Assembly (NCBI RefSeq): GCF_022539665.2
Contig: NC_081334.1
Coordinates: 6,790,424 to 6,854,423, forward strand
Direction: 5' to 3'
DNA: 64,000 nt
Origin: Daphnia carinata
Lineage: Eukaryota; Arthropoda; Branchiopoda; Diplostraca; Daphniidae
Within the stretch, counting starts at the first letter, position 1. Each line of letters opens with the position of its first letter. Below, one piece after another: positions 36,201 through 48,536 of this stretch. Under the pieces are notes generated by a model. The model did no database searches and was not told the DNA's origin. It was given only the letters and a program-made list of their open reading frames with translations. The translations under genes and the position numbers were made by a program.

Positions 36201-39200
36201 CTGGAAAAGCCGTTTGCTCCGAAACAGGTAAGGCATTTTCTTTTTATTTCTTTTTTTTCCTTTAAAAACATAAAAAAAAATGTGTTTCGCGTTTTGTAGC
36301 ATAACCGGGTGATTAGATAACACACGAAACAAACAAAAAAAAAAAAAATCAGATGGGACGTGTGCGATTGGCCGCCCGCAATATGATAGGAACTCGCTTC
36401 TCGGATCAACAGCTTTTTTTTTTTTTTTTTTTTCGTTCGTGAACGTCAGGGTAAAAGAAAAACGGTCAGAATCGGCACTTTAGGACGGGAGGGGAAAAGA
36501 AAAAAAAAAAAATAAAGGCGTGGGAAGTAGAGGCTTCGATCAGCATCGACTGTTGTCGATCGTTTTACTTGCACATTCACAAAGAAAGTCTAGACCGAAC
36601 TAACAAAATAGTTGATGAACGCTGGTGTGGCGTACCATCAGCCGTGAAAGCAAATCGAGTTGTCAAAACTTCTTTTTTTTTTATTTATTTTTTTTTTTTT
36701 TTTCTTTCGGGGATCCCCATGGTAACGAGAAACGGACCGCTTTTAGGTCGTGTTTTGTCTCATTGGTTGATGCCAAAGCGCCACGCTTAAATGTCATTTG
36801 TTTTGTTTGTTCTCCATTCTTTCACGTTGGAGCTCCTCCTTTGCCTGAATGGCCGGCTTCAATCACGCGAAACGGGGGGTCCGTGAGCAACGGCATAGAT
36901 CAAAAAAAAAAAAAAATAAATAAAAGAAAAGAAGAATCTCCAAAATCAAATCAAAATGAAAAGTAAATAAAAAAACAAAACAAAACAAATACCGGGATGT
37001 TGGTGGGTAGCCCCCGTTGGTCCAGCTCTCCAAACACAAAGGAATACGGAAGACATGTGCTGTCTTCGTGTGTACCGAAACGACGGAAGGGAACGGAACA
37101 GATAAGAAGAAAGGGTGGGGGAAGGGAACACACGTGAAGAAAAAAAAAAAAAAGACAGGAGGATGGGAAGGAAGCTGGTGTGTGCTCCCTGCCGAACCGG
37201 AAAAAGAAGGAAGAAAGTAAAAGAGAAAACTGGTGGATAAATTGGAACAAATCAAGGGAGAACTTCTCTCTCTCTCTCTCGGTTACTCTTTTCTATCCAG
37301 TGGGAGACAAAGATAAAAAAAAAAAAAAAAAAAAAGGAGGCACTCGAAAAAAAAAAAAAAAAGGGAAAATTCTTTGGTCTTATTATTTTTTCTTGTACGT
37401 GAAAGAAAAAAAAAAAAAAAAAGAGAAAGATAGATGAGAAAGAATAGAAAGAAAAAAAAAAAAAAAAAGATCCAGAACTCTGTGAAGTCTTCTGGCTGGC
37501 CTCACGCGTGATTTTTTTTTCTTTTTTTTTTATCCCGTCTGCGTGCTCAGGGAAACTTTGCGTGAAGGTCTATTGGTTCGAAAGAAAATGTTAAAAAAAA
37601 AAAAATTCTCTTTTTTTTTTTTTTTTTACTTAATAACTTCCCCCCTATTATTTTATGTATATTAATTCATTGCTTTTAGTTTTGTGCGTCCCTTTTTAAA
37701 AAAAAAAAACAAAAAAATCTTAATTCATTGTGAGAGAGAATTTCTTTTTTTGGTAATCGATGAGCAACGGGAGGGGGGGGGGAAAGAAATGATCCATCGT
37801 GAATCAATCTGATTACACATACACAACAGGCGATCGTTAGCGGCCCGTTTTCTTTTTTTCCTCTCTTTTTTTTTTTTTTTTTTAAAGCTACGACCTCGTT
37901 AACTCGTTGGAACGTTTCAAACGTTTTTTTCAAATAAAAAGCAAATTGCTACGGTCTCACACGAAATCCCGTCGTCCTTAAACGGACTAAGGGCTCGTTC
38001 CAAAACATCAGCCCCCGAAAGAGTTTTAACCAATCATTTCGTGGGGGGGAGGGAGAGAGAGAGAGAGAAATCTACATGACACGATTCATCATTTGGACCG
38101 ATGTATTCGATAGTCATTATCAACAACCCGCGTGTTGTTTCGTTTGCTCATCTGTCAAACACGCGCATAGTGTCGTACGATCTCGCGCTACGTGGAACAT
38201 TCTCAATATTTTTTTTTTAGGAAAAAAAAAAATAAAATAAAATTCGTTGGGTTGCACATTCGAGATGAAAAGGCTATTAACATAATCAATAAATGGGAAC
38301 TGTTGTCAACGCGTAATAGAAAAAAAAAAAAAAGAAGAGCCTAGTTTTTGGGGGGGTAAAAACAAGTTGGACCATAACGCAAAATAAAAAAAGAGGAAAT
38401 GGGATGTTTGGGGCTGCAAAGTTAAGTCGAAAAACGGAGTAGCCCTGCAAAATGTGCGCAAACAACATCTGCCCAGTCCGTTCGCCACCCCTAGAAAAAT
38501 ATATATAAAAAAAAAAAAAAAGGTCGCCATTTGGACACGCGGGTTTTCTACATAAGGAGAGGGGGGAAATGTACAACGCACAACATAATACGTATGGAAA
38601 AAAAGAGAGAGAGAGGGGCTTTGTTTCCGCATTTCGACTATTCGAATCCCAATCGGATCTCTATTTCTATGTGGATAGCCAATTCATCGTCCCCTCCTAT
38701 CGGCTGCTGGGCTTTTTTTTTTTTAGTAAGGGGGGGGGGGGATGTACGTCGGTGGGTAGCGGCTCTTGCTTTTTTTTTTTTTTTTCAAGTAGCACGTGCC
38801 TATTTCTCATCTCTTATTCCCTACTTTTTCTACGGTATATACTCTTAACTCTCCTTTTTTTTTGACTCCCCCTATCGTTCACCCCTCCTTCTCCGGTCTC
38901 TCACACGTCTATTTTCATAGATGATGTATTATTTTATTTTTACTTTTTTTTTTTTATTATTATTATTTCCTTCGGGTTACGTTTAGAAAAATGTTTGTGA
39001 CTGTAATATTTTCCTCTCTTTTCCCCTGAGCCAATGGCCGCAGCCAATCGAACTGTTTTTTTTTTACATCGTCCGCGTTTTTCTGCCATTTTTTTTTTGT
39101 TTGTTTGTTTTCCTTAATCGGATGGACGTCCATTTCATATTTGGCGCCACTCGTTCACTTCCTTTTGATCTGAACGCAGACGTCGAACTTTGTTGTACGA

Positions 39201-40235
39201 CGAGGAAAAAAAAACAAAACAAAACAAAACAATGGAGATAAAAATAAGTTTGTTTTTTTTTTTTGCGTTTGGATGAAGGATGATGATGATGATGATTGCC
39301 ACGATTCCAATTCAATTGGCTCGCCATTGTAAATCAGTTTTAATGCCCCGCACCGACGATGATGATGATGAGAGAAGGAAAACATTTTTCGGTTTGGCTG
39401 CTCCCATCATTTGTTTATTTTTTTTTTTTTTTTTTTCTTTAAGCCCAACGATAAGAGAACTGAAAAAAAAAAAAAAAGCAAAACAAAAACGAATCGGATG
39501 TTTTAAAAAAAAAAAAAACAAGAGACTCTATTATATGTTGACCATACTGGGATGCCGCTTCGTTCTCTATAAACTTTCCAAACAGGGAAAACTTAAATCA
39601 ATTCATTTTTTTTTTGAGTTTTTTTTTAGTTTTTTTATAATGACTCGTGTCAGAGAGAGAGAGAGAGAGAGATCCTGGAACGAGCTCGTCCAACAATCTT
39701 TTTTCAAATGGCCTTTATCGTATGATATGTTTATAAGCTGTTTATTTTTTTTTTATGGGTTTGTTTATTTTAGATCCTCGTTTGTTTTTTTTTCTTCACA
39801 GATGTTCACCTGGTTACAGGTACATCAATGCGCTTTAGATCGTAGGATATCTTTTTAAAAAATAATAAAGAAAAAAAGATTGTAGGTGCTCTCAAATGGA
39901 GAATGGCTCCATCAAACTCAATGATAATCGCCGTACTTCATTTTGTTTTTTTGTTTTTTTTATTAGCTTGGCTTTCAAACAATTTTCAATCAAGCGATTA
40001 CGCGCTGATTGACGGCTCATCGTCATGACATCTTATTATTTAAAAAAAAAATTAAAGGTGGACGTGAAAGAAAACCTCACGCATTTTTTTTTTTTTTTTT
40101 TTTTTAATGAGCGAGTCTTCTGCATGTTTTTGTTTATTCAGTTTAACAGAAAAAAAAAATCAAATCGGTAGGGGGTGGGAGGGCTGTGTCGGTTGATGGC
40201 CGGGAGCGTGAATGCTTCAATGAGTTTCTTTCAAT

Positions 40236-40275
<40 letters not shown>

Positions 40276-42088
40276 ATATTTTGTTTGTGTATACCCTCCC
40301 CAAAAAAAAAAATGCCTCTTGTGCTTCATTTCCACTTGATTGGCTTGGCTACGTTTGGGATTCGTGATTCATTCACTCGAGCGCCAACTTTTCTATGGAT
40401 GGATGGATTCATTTTTTTTTTTTTTTCCTTCTCTTTCTTGTTCATCCCCTCTTGACTCGGTTTTTTTTTGTTTCCCCTTATTTCCAAGCGTCGTGTCGTA
40501 TAGCGACGTCGTTTGTTTTTGCCATTTTTTTTTTTTTTTTTTTTTTTACAAGGGGGCTGTGAACTTTTTTGCGCCAATAGGGATGCGCAAAGAGAGACGC
40601 ACAGCGGGTGGAGCCTCCCTACCACCCGACGACGCCACCCCCTCCCGAAGGGACGGCCAGTGGTGACGGCGACGCCGATGGACAATCAAGAGGGGGGAAA
40701 CGGTGGTAGCAGTGGAGGGAGAGAATGCCCGAGTAATACAACAACAACAACAACATGAAAAAAAAAAGAAGAGAGAAATGAGATAAGGGAGAAAGAGAGA
40801 GAGAGAGAAAAAAAAAAAGGAAGAAGAAGAAGAAGAAGAAAAGAAACGGGAAATATTAAAATTCATGAAGGCGATGTAGCGGTGGCAGCACAGTCCAGCG
40901 CATGAGAGAGAGAGAGAGAGAGAGGGGGGGGAAGAAGAGGTTGGCGTTTTACAATTATGGCCGGACGTTGTAGACGTACTAAACGTGTGGGAAAAAAAAA
41001 TGTAGATCGATTGGCAATAGAGAACAAACTCTCCCAAAAAAAAAAAAAAAAAAAAAAATATGGGGGGGGGGGGGAGTTGAAAATAGGAGGGTGGGATGCG
41101 TTTTGTAATTCCAAATGTGTGTCGTTTTATTTATTTTTTTATACGTTTCCGCTTGTTTGTCTCTACTTTTAATTTGCTAAATTGAATTTTCTCATCGAAT
41201 TTGATTTGCTTTTTTTTTTCATTGAAAGGCGAAGGTGAAGGGGAGCGATCGAAGAAGAAGAAATCGAAAAAGAGCAAGAAAAAGAAGTCGGCGAAGGCGA
41301 AGAAAGGCGAACGATTGGAGCCGACGCAAGAGGACCAAGTGGAAGACGAATCCAGTGGGAAAACGCTGATGGAGTTGCTGGAATTGGAGATGCGAGCGCG
41401 AGCCATTAAAGCCCTGCTGAAAAAGGAAGAGGAGGGCCAAGGAGACGATGAATGGCCCGCCGATCTTGTCGCCTCTTCGTTTGACGCCCCTCTGACCACG
41501 CCCGTCCAACACATCCATCGACCCCTGAAAACAGGTGAAGACGCTTCGTTCAGCGACAAGCACAAACAGTCCGGCGCAAGACACGCCGCTCATCAACACA
41601 GGTCGTCCGTTGACCCTGTCCCTCCTACCCATTGCGCTCAACAGCCGTTGAATGCGAGGCCTTCCCGAAGGCCGGCCAGTCTTCATCAACAGACGGACGA
41701 TTGTGTTGATTTTCATCGACGCGATCGACACTCGTCCGCCAAACACGACCGCGAACAAATGCTGAATAAAATGACACGCCAACCCCGACATTATCGCCAT
41801 CGCCATCACGAACGATCTCGTTCCCCGGTCCGGAGAGCAGAGCCATCTACCGGCGGGGCCAAGACAGAGGACACGAAACATGCGGCCAAGTCGCCGCCGA
41901 GCCGAGCCGTACGCGGTGCCGTCAAGTCGGAGAGGCGAGACAACGCGAGAGGTGCGCACGAGAAATGCGATGGAACAGTTCAGGTGGCGGCAGAGGAGAT
42001 CGAGTACGAAGAAGACGGCATTCAGGAAGTCGACATTGAATTGGGAAGTGGATCGGGTTACGACTCAGCCAATTCAGCGCGCCTCTAG
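32493..42088 (+). CDS. CAAP1: CAAP1 orthologue (caspase activity and apoptosis inhibitor 1)
   Basis: In mammals CAAP1 is a conserved anti-apoptotic protein whose loss raises caspase activity. Five exons read by eye: 32493-32816, 33503-33781, 35936-36020, 36180-36227, 41229-42088 (531 codons, all joins GT-AG and in frame). Exon 1 encodes a Ser-rich stretch (about residues 15-70) and a Lys-rich basic stretch (71-107). Exon 2 ends with the first conserved block, PIGHYVIHGG...QWQAILPPVLK. Exon 3 continues it directly with SAELKQLCLQQLQQLS, matching the human order. Exon 5 carries the hallmark C-terminal helix LLELEMRARAIKALLK (about residues 293-308). The protein is longer than the human one (about 360 aa) because of a basic, RS-rich tail after that helix. 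Introns 2 and 4 (2.1 and 5.0 kb) are packed with poly-A/T tracts; the other two are about 0.7 and 0.16 kb. I am confident of the family; the functional role is by orthology only. Confidence 0.85.
32823..32852. repeat. (CA)n microsatellite in CAAP1 intron 1
   Basis: About 15 CA units starting a few bases downstream of the exon 1 splice donor (GTAAGT at 32817). Tract length could influence donor use, but that is inference. Confidence 0.95.
33211..33253. repeat. Poly-A tract, 43 nt, CAAP1 intron 1
   Basis: The longest homopolymer in the window. It is preceded by a short (AAT)n-like segment. Confidence 0.95.
34985..35095 (+). other. Coding-like GC-rich island inside CAAP1 intron 2
   Basis: One plus-strand frame over about 100 nt reads DDVRAWEYAEGLIKHL, with plausible amino-acid and codon composition in the middle of homopolymer-rich intron. 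It is not needed for CAAP1, because exons 2 and 3 join directly across the conserved block. No bordering consensus splice sites were convincingly identified. It could be a fragment of another gene, an alternative exon, or chance. Confidence 0.25.
36228..41228. other. CAAP1 intron 4, low complexity
   Basis: A 5-kb intron with no recognisable nested gene. It contains many A/T runs (for example T35 at 40237-40271), (GA)n near 39653-39672 and 40905-40922, (AAG)n near 40820-40840 and (TGATGA)n near 39278-39295. Confidence 0.6.
40237..40271. repeat. Poly-T tract, 35 nt
   Basis: A perfect T run within CAAP1 intron 4. Confidence 0.95.
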
Positions 42089-42219
42089 TGTTCACAATAA
42101 CGGACGCCCCATAAACACAACAATCAACCTCACGCTCTATTCTTACAACCTTTAAAAAAAAAAAAAAAAAAGAAAACTAAAAGAGATAAAAACTAAAAAA
42201 ATAATGTAAAAGAAACGGA

Positions 42220-42225
42220 AATAAA
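42220..42225 (+). terminator. Candidate poly(A) signal AATAAA for CAAP1
   Basis: A canonical hexamer 132 nt after the CAAP1 stop codon. A second AATAAA occurs near 42350. Confidence 0.5.
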
Positions 42226-43974
42226 ATGCGGATCCGCGTCTCACGTTAAGAGGAGGGCCCAAATACCAGTCACGATCATTCATCATTTTTAAATGAATAT
42301 TCAAACATCGTCGATCATGTGTCGTGAAGCTTCGCAAAAACCTTCTAAATAAAACGAGGGTGGGAGGAAGAAGTCTAAGCCAAAAAAAAAAAAGAAGAAT
42401 AGGAATGAGAGTCAAAGTTAGAGATGTTGAAATGGTTCCAGACTTGATGGAATTGGTTGGCGATCGATGATGCAGCTGCTTGCGGAGCTGAGGGCAAAAA
42501 GAAAGAAAGATAACGCCGAGGATAAGACGCTTCGAGGAAATAGGAGAAGCAGAGTTGAAGAGAGGACCAAGTCGAACGTGATTCATTAGTCAATGAAGAG
42601 ACCAAATTAATGAGATCCGGACAGTGCGCCCTGCTGCGCTCTCTACGAGGCTGGAAATGTTCTTACCTTTCACATCTTTTTTTTTTTTTTTCTTCTTCTT
42701 CTTCTTCTTTATATCTATTTTCTCTCTCTCTCTTTCACTATATTCGTTCTTTCCTATTTATATATTTTTTTTTTCGTTGTTTTCCTCGTCCGAAATCTCA
42801 GACGTGATGATGATGACGATGCACCAGACCTTTGCTAATGATGACACTTTCCTCTTTGTCTCGTCCGTCTGCCCGCAAAAATAAAATATAACAAAACATG
42901 GAGGAATAAAATAGAACCAAACAAGAGCAAAGAGAACAAAACAAAAAAAGAGAAAGAAAAAAAAAAAATGAAAATAAATTCCTTTCTTTTCCTCTCTTGT
43001 TCGCTCGACGCGTCTCATTAGATCCATCGACGAGTTCTAGTTATGACTCGTCGGCGGGCCCAGACAGCTTGCGCGTCTCCGATGTCCGGCCTTTCGATGT
43101 CGGCTCACACGAAAACAAGAGAGAAAAAAAAAAAATGAAAATCCTCTTCATCTAAGCTCATTTGTTCTTCTTCATAATTAAACCCCCCTCCCCTCGTTCC
43201 GTGTGTGAGGCACAAAAGTCCAACTGGCCTTCTTTTGTTAGGTCGACAACTGTAACAGAGTGGGCGGTACCAAAGTGTCTTGTTTCTCGCTGCTTTAATG
43301 ATCCAGCGTGTTGTTGTCCCCCCACCCCTCCCTTCTACCAGCAAAGCTCTTTTTTGCCAGTGGTGCTTCCCATGTATGTATATGCACCGTAACTACCTAC
43401 CTTTAACGTGACATGACGTGACGAAGAAAGTCTTGGGTTAGGCGATCGAATATGAAAGAAAGAGGACCCTTTTTTTTTTTCCCCGAGAATGTGCCATCCC
43501 TTTGTCACAGATGTGAATAAGTGAACAATTCGAGGAATGATTTAGCGATTCGCGATGCTATTTGGATGTTTAAATTAGTTTGTTGTTTGTTTTTTCGTTT
43601 GTCGGGAAAATATGGAGACGAGAATAGCAAAATGGATATTAATTAATGTTCATTTGAGAAGTGGGCCCTTTCCCGAGTTTTTTTTTAGTTGAAAAAGTAG
43701 TCACGTGCTTGTGCTTCCATCTATGAGTATTACGTAAAATGTTCAATTTTGCGCGCACTTCTGGGTAGAGGCTTCGCACCCCGTAGACTACATTGTTTGG
43801 GGATTTGAAAATTTCGTTCAGTGCATATCATTCGTTCATTAAGTTTTCATTTCGTAATTTGTGGATCCTTATTTCCTCTCTCATTTTTTTTTTAGGGTTG
43901 ACATCAGTGCGACTGTCGTGCCAATCTCTTTAAACAATAACAGTTCTTCCAATTTTAGTGGAGCATATCCGAAA
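42226..43974. other. Intergenic between CAAP1 and the SGLxPI-repeat gene
   Basis: No coding frame was seen. Homopolymer and microsatellite density falls sharply towards the right end. A splice acceptor after a T8 run (about 43885-43897) lies just before the next gene and suggests a 5'UTR exon somewhere in 43.4-43.9 kb. Confidence 0.5.
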
Positions 43975-45916
43975 ATGCCTGCCAACAAAAATGGATATGT
44001 TTCGTCCTGCTCCAATAGGTCTGAAACGGTTGGCTCTGATAGGAAAAAGGTTGTAAACGATTCCGTCAGCCCACCTCAAAATAAAACACCCAACAAATCA
44101 GGGTTGACCCCCATTCGGCCTACTAAATCACCTGGAACTGGCATGAAACTTAAATCTGGCCTGACACCTGTTCGTCCAGGGGTTTCGCAGGGGCCAGCCA
44201 AGAGCCCATTCTCTCAAAAGCCAAAGCTCAAATCTGGACTCCAGCCTATTAAGCCAAGTGACAATTTTGTTATGATATACTGATATGAAAATACCCTAAT
44301 CTAGATTTTTCGAACTAGATGTGCAAACCCAGCAAGTGGATGAATTTAATTGTTCCACGTTTATTGCCAGAAGAAAGTCGGGCTTAAAGCCAATTAAACC
44401 TGGTTTGGATAAGATGTTTATTTATTCCTTACAAATGTTTTAATGTTTTTCTGTTGTCTCAATCTATTGGCATTTGTAATATTACAGGAGGCACACTGCC
44501 ATATTATCCATCACAAGCCAAGAATGATACATCTGCACTAGAAACAAAACCATTTACCTTTGCTGCCCCAAAACACATTCCGAAAGGAGAAAAAAGGTAA
44601 AATTTTTTTCAAAATAATTTGAAAATGTTTCTTTAGACATCACCTGAACTTGTTATTGGCTATACGTGAAAGCTCTGATGCAGTCTTGCACGGTCTTTCA
44701 CGAAGAAAATCTGGATTGGCACCGTTAAAACAGAGTAAGTAATCAAAACCGGTTCAATGTATCTTCATTTCTAATATCCGTGTTGATCTATGCTTTCACG
44801 AATATAAAAGCTGGTTTCGGAGCGGCACCTGACCGCCAATCTAGTTGGAAGCCGCGATCATCCATGTCTCACAGTAGTAGCGTGCAAGGCTTAGTGCACA
44901 GTGCCAGGAAGACCTGTAAACCTGTTGAATCAACTCCTTCTCTGAATGTCATCAATGAAGGTGATTTTTTAGTTGTGGTTCTATCGTGAAATGAATTATA
45001 GCCATTTTTTCCTGTTACGAATGCCATCATTAGATTCTGAGAGCAATGTGTCTGGAATCTGTCAACTAGACGACTCTGCGGATATGTCAGTTGTTTTGCG
45101 GGTATGATGCAATTGAGAAAAATGCCAGACACTATTACTTAACATATTCTTCATATAGCCTCGAACAGGAAAAAGGTTGTCATCTAGAATCCCGCTGCCA
45201 AGGGCTACGCTCGACAATGCTCATTATAGTTCATCAGAACTCACGGTAATTGACCATACATCTGTTTAATGTCACTCAAATTCGAATAATCCCCGCTTGT
45301 GTTCGGTTTTTAGAAAACACGTATTCCTAAGCGTGTTTTGTACTTTCCGGATGATGACGACAAAGAGTGGACTCATAGCAATATCTTGAAAGATGGGAGC
45401 TCGAAAGCGAATATAGTTGATCGACCCTCGACTATTAATAATGATTTGGGCTCGGAAAATTTGCATTCGCTCAGTAATAAGCAAGCCGATGACATTGATA
45501 GAGAAGAAAAAAGCCTCTTACACCGCAAGAAAGAAATTGAAAACGCTATTCACAACATGTCTTCTGAGTTGAAAGAAATTGACGAACAACTTCGGATATT
45601 GCAAGATAAAAGAAAACATCAGTCAACTCATGCATTCGAAAACAACAAACAGTGTGAAGACGAAGCTGACAGTCCCTTTGCTCATGTGGTCAGCCCGGTT
45701 TCCACTGATCCCCTTGAACTTTTAACATTAGACAAGTCCAAGCAACCAGACAAAATTTACAAGTCATTTAGACAGAGCTGTTCGTTTTTGAAGACCCCGC
45801 AACACTCGGCATTTCTCAGACCCCGGGACCCGTTACGCCCATCTCGACAACCTGAAGATTCCCCTAATGTCAGCCTGCGGTTACAAAAACAACTTGCTGA
45901 ACTATTTGCCGAATAA
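43975..45916 (+). CDS. Unrecognised protein with five KSGLxPI(K/R)P-type repeats and SxIP-like motifs
   Basis: Eight exons read by eye: 43975-44257, 44319-44402, 44488-44596, 44637-44734, 44811-44960, 45034-45101, 45159-45245, 45314-45916 (493 aa). All joins keep frame; the donor after 44402 (GTTTGG) is weak. Five copies of a short motif of the form (K/R)-x-SGL-x-P-(I/V/L)-(K/R)-x lie at about residues 41-49, 60-68, 86-94, 113-122 and 182-190, the last two preceded by RRK. Two SxIP-like tetrapeptides, SRIP (273-276) and TRIP (295-298), sit in a basic, Pro-containing context as in EB1-binding microtubule plus-end proteins. A charged helix at about 353-394 looks like a short coiled coil, and the C-terminus ends in another predicted helix (LRLQKQLAELFAE). 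I know no family with this combination. A cytoskeletal or mitotic role is inference from the motifs. BORCS6 follows 243 bp downstream on the same strand. Confidence 0.7.
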
Positions 45917-46158
45917 ATGTAAACTACAACGTATTCATTTTTCCTATTGGCTCAAATTTTGCACCTCCGTCTTTTTTTCCCATTGAATATTATGAAATAT
46001 GCCATATCTACATATTTTGCAATTAATTTCATTTCCATTCGATGCTTCAACCGCTCACCAGATGCCCTACAGCTTCATATTGTTTTGATTGGCTCAACTT
46101 TGGCTAAGTTTTCTAAGACGTGTTGGTGGTATCCCCCCTGTATTAAAAATACTTAGCA

Positions 46159-47396
46159 ATGAGTGATTCAGAGAATGATAGTAGCAGCGAAAGTTTGCAA
46201 CACGATCTCATGTCCGTTTCGGACCAGGAGGGTGATGCAAGCCGTGACGAAGATGATATGCCCAGCGCAGAAGTAGATCTTTCCGAAGGTGCTGAACAAG
46301 CAAGATCCGTTCAGGAAGAGGATTCTGTTGCCACAAATTCTACTTCTAATGAGGATCTTGCACAGCTTCCTGCAGCAGAAGAATTTGTTAGTGGTGCCAA
46401 AAAATTACTGGAAACAAAGAATCCCATCAGAGATTTGGATGAAGCAGCGGTAAGGTTCTTTTCTTAAAGTTAATTGGCACCAGCACAGCCACATACATTT
46501 AACGTTATCCTCCTTTTAGCTTGAACTAGGAATGTCTGGTTCATATTCAGAGATACTTTCTCCATCACACTTCAAAACTGAAGTAGTGCCAGTAGATGAT
46601 GCAAAACCCTCAATTCAAAATTTGGCTGTAGAAGGTACTGTTGTCAAAGAAGGTGATATGATACACTTCATTGCAAAAAACCTTGAGAGCAAAATTCGAC
46701 TGTCAAGTCCTGACATATCAGGTGCTAAGATTTGTTTATTCTTTCGTCTTGTGGATATTGTCTATAATGAATTATGGATATTCTGATCATGAATCTGTAG
46801 AAGCAAGTCAAATTGTATCACAGTCTGAACTGGCAAAGCATGGCCTGCCAATAGCTACACCTGAGTCAACTTTTTTAGCACAGTTGGAAAGGGATGCCAG
46901 AAGTATTGCTGCAAGTGTAGATGGGCTGACAGAACATTTGGCAGTTTCATTACACACAGTAAGCAGTTTTATCTAGTTATACCTAGAAAGACTTATAATT
47001 TCAATGTTCGAAATCAATCATTTTGCAGATTTCGGCAGTAACTGCACAGTCACTAACTGTTTACAAAGATTCTGTGTGTAAAACTTGTGATGCCATGGAC
47101 AGTAACATAAAGGTATTTGGATGCCCATAACAAGTTCCCATTTCCTTCACTTATATAAATATATATTTTCTTTTTCTGGCTATTTTTTTTTTTTTACTAG
47201 TCAATGTATCAACTAATGGCAAAGTGTGAAGAATTAAGCAAAGCCATGACACCCATCTACAAGCTTGCTGATCAAGTGTAATGTTACATACAAATGCAAC
47301 AGATTCTCTCAATTTTATCAAAAACATAACATATTTTTTTTCTTTTTTAGGAAAGAAATAAAAAAGCTGCTAGATATAATGGAGAATCTCTCTTAG
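46159..47396 (+). CDS. BORCS6: BLOC-1-related complex subunit 6 (lyspersin) orthologue
   Basis: BORCS6 is a subunit of BORC, the lysosome-associated complex that recruits ARL8 and kinesin to move lysosomes outward. Six exons read by eye: 46159-46449, 46520-46721, 46801-46958, 47029-47112, 47201-47277, 47351-47396 (285 aa), all with GT-AG borders and conserved frame. The first 100 residues are acidic and Ser/Glu-rich, as expected of the disordered N-terminus. The C-terminal 95 residues carry the family signature: LERDARSIAASVDGL, then an Asn-Ile-Lys-Ser-Met-Tyr-x-Leu-Met-Ala-Lys-Cys-Glu-Glu-Leu segment, and a final helix EIKKLLDIMENL ending at the stop, matching the human protein end almost residue for residue in spacing. 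The human protein is about 357 aa, and the difference lies in the disordered N-terminus. Confidence 0.88.
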
Positions 47397-48536
47397 TTTT
47401 GACTAAAACATTGTGGTCGTTGTTCCATTTGCGTGTGAATTTGACACTTAATTGTTGTAAATATCTATCGAATTCTCGCACCGTGTTCACGCCATTGCGG
47501 TATGACATAGTTTTGTTATTTTGAATTTTTTTTAAATTTTATACCTGTATAGTTTTTTATTCATTTTTATTTTATTCATTTTTTTTTTATTTTGCATAGA
47601 AAATCGTGATTCCTTGTTTTCTGTAAACGCCAACATGCACGACGTAAAAAAAAAATTCTGCCACGACGTAATCCCTGTCTAAGTCTAATGCAATTTTAAA
47701 GAGATCCCGTGCTTTGTTGATCGTTAAGGTCTTAAAATTCTTAGCTCATACCCGAATTCTTCTCTGAATGAACTACCCGATAATTATAAATACAAGTAGC
47801 ATACCTGTTGAAGGACAGTAACCGTTTGGTCATGTGTCATGATGCTGTAGGTTTCTTTTTTGTTTCCCGCCCGGGTTTCGTCAACCTCTTGCCTGTAAAA
47901 TATTCTGAAGTCCGCGTAATTTTCGTGAGCTCTAGGAGCTGTTTAAATGCGGTTGGGCGCCTCCACGACAATATTGAAGTTTCCTCTAGTCCCACATTAA
48001 GATTTGGAAGTTTGTAACATTTTATTATTTGTTTCATTGCCTTTAAGATTTCCAATGTCGATTTGGTGCCATAAGCCGTACATAGAACGGTTAATATCGC
48101 GAAGAGATCAAAACGTAATATTCTACGACGATCGCTTTATAACGCGAAACTGGCGCGGCAAGAAGTCGCTTGGAAAGTATACTGTTTAGCATCCACCAGC
48201 TCACTCCAACGGCAATAAGTGAAAACTAAGGGAAAAAAAAGTAATACGAGCTAAAAGGGCTCGGTCAGTTGTATTTGTGTTGTAAAGTTTAATTTCTAAG
48301 GGGTTGTTGTCATTTTCAGATCAAAGGACGTATTGCAAAGTGTATGAAGTGATTGAGAACCATATAGATTTTACGTGTTAAACAAAACATCAGGACAGGT
48401 GTGGCCCAACTTGTTACCCTGCTTGTCGGCGATCATCAAAATTACTTCGGTGGAATACATTTAATCACTTTTATCATCAAATCGAGTGGCATATTTACAG
48501 AACCAGAAGAATACTATTTTTTTTTGGAGCACACCC
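47397..48536. other. Intergenic between BORCS6 and USP31-like gene
   Basis: AT-rich, with no protein-like frame. The right end probably holds 5'UTR sequence of the downstream gene: an acceptor (CATATTTACAG) ends at 48500, shortly before its ATG. Confidence 0.5.

Noticed and set aside
46671-46976. Alternative plus-strand frame within BORCS6
   Set aside because: It reads through intron 2 in the wrong frame before joining exon 3. The spliced frame matches the BORCS6 family instead.
48486-48536. Upstream in-frame ATG for the USP31-like gene
   Set aside because: It lies before a consensus splice acceptor ending at 48500 and gives no conserved residues. The ATG at 48537 is the first after that acceptor.
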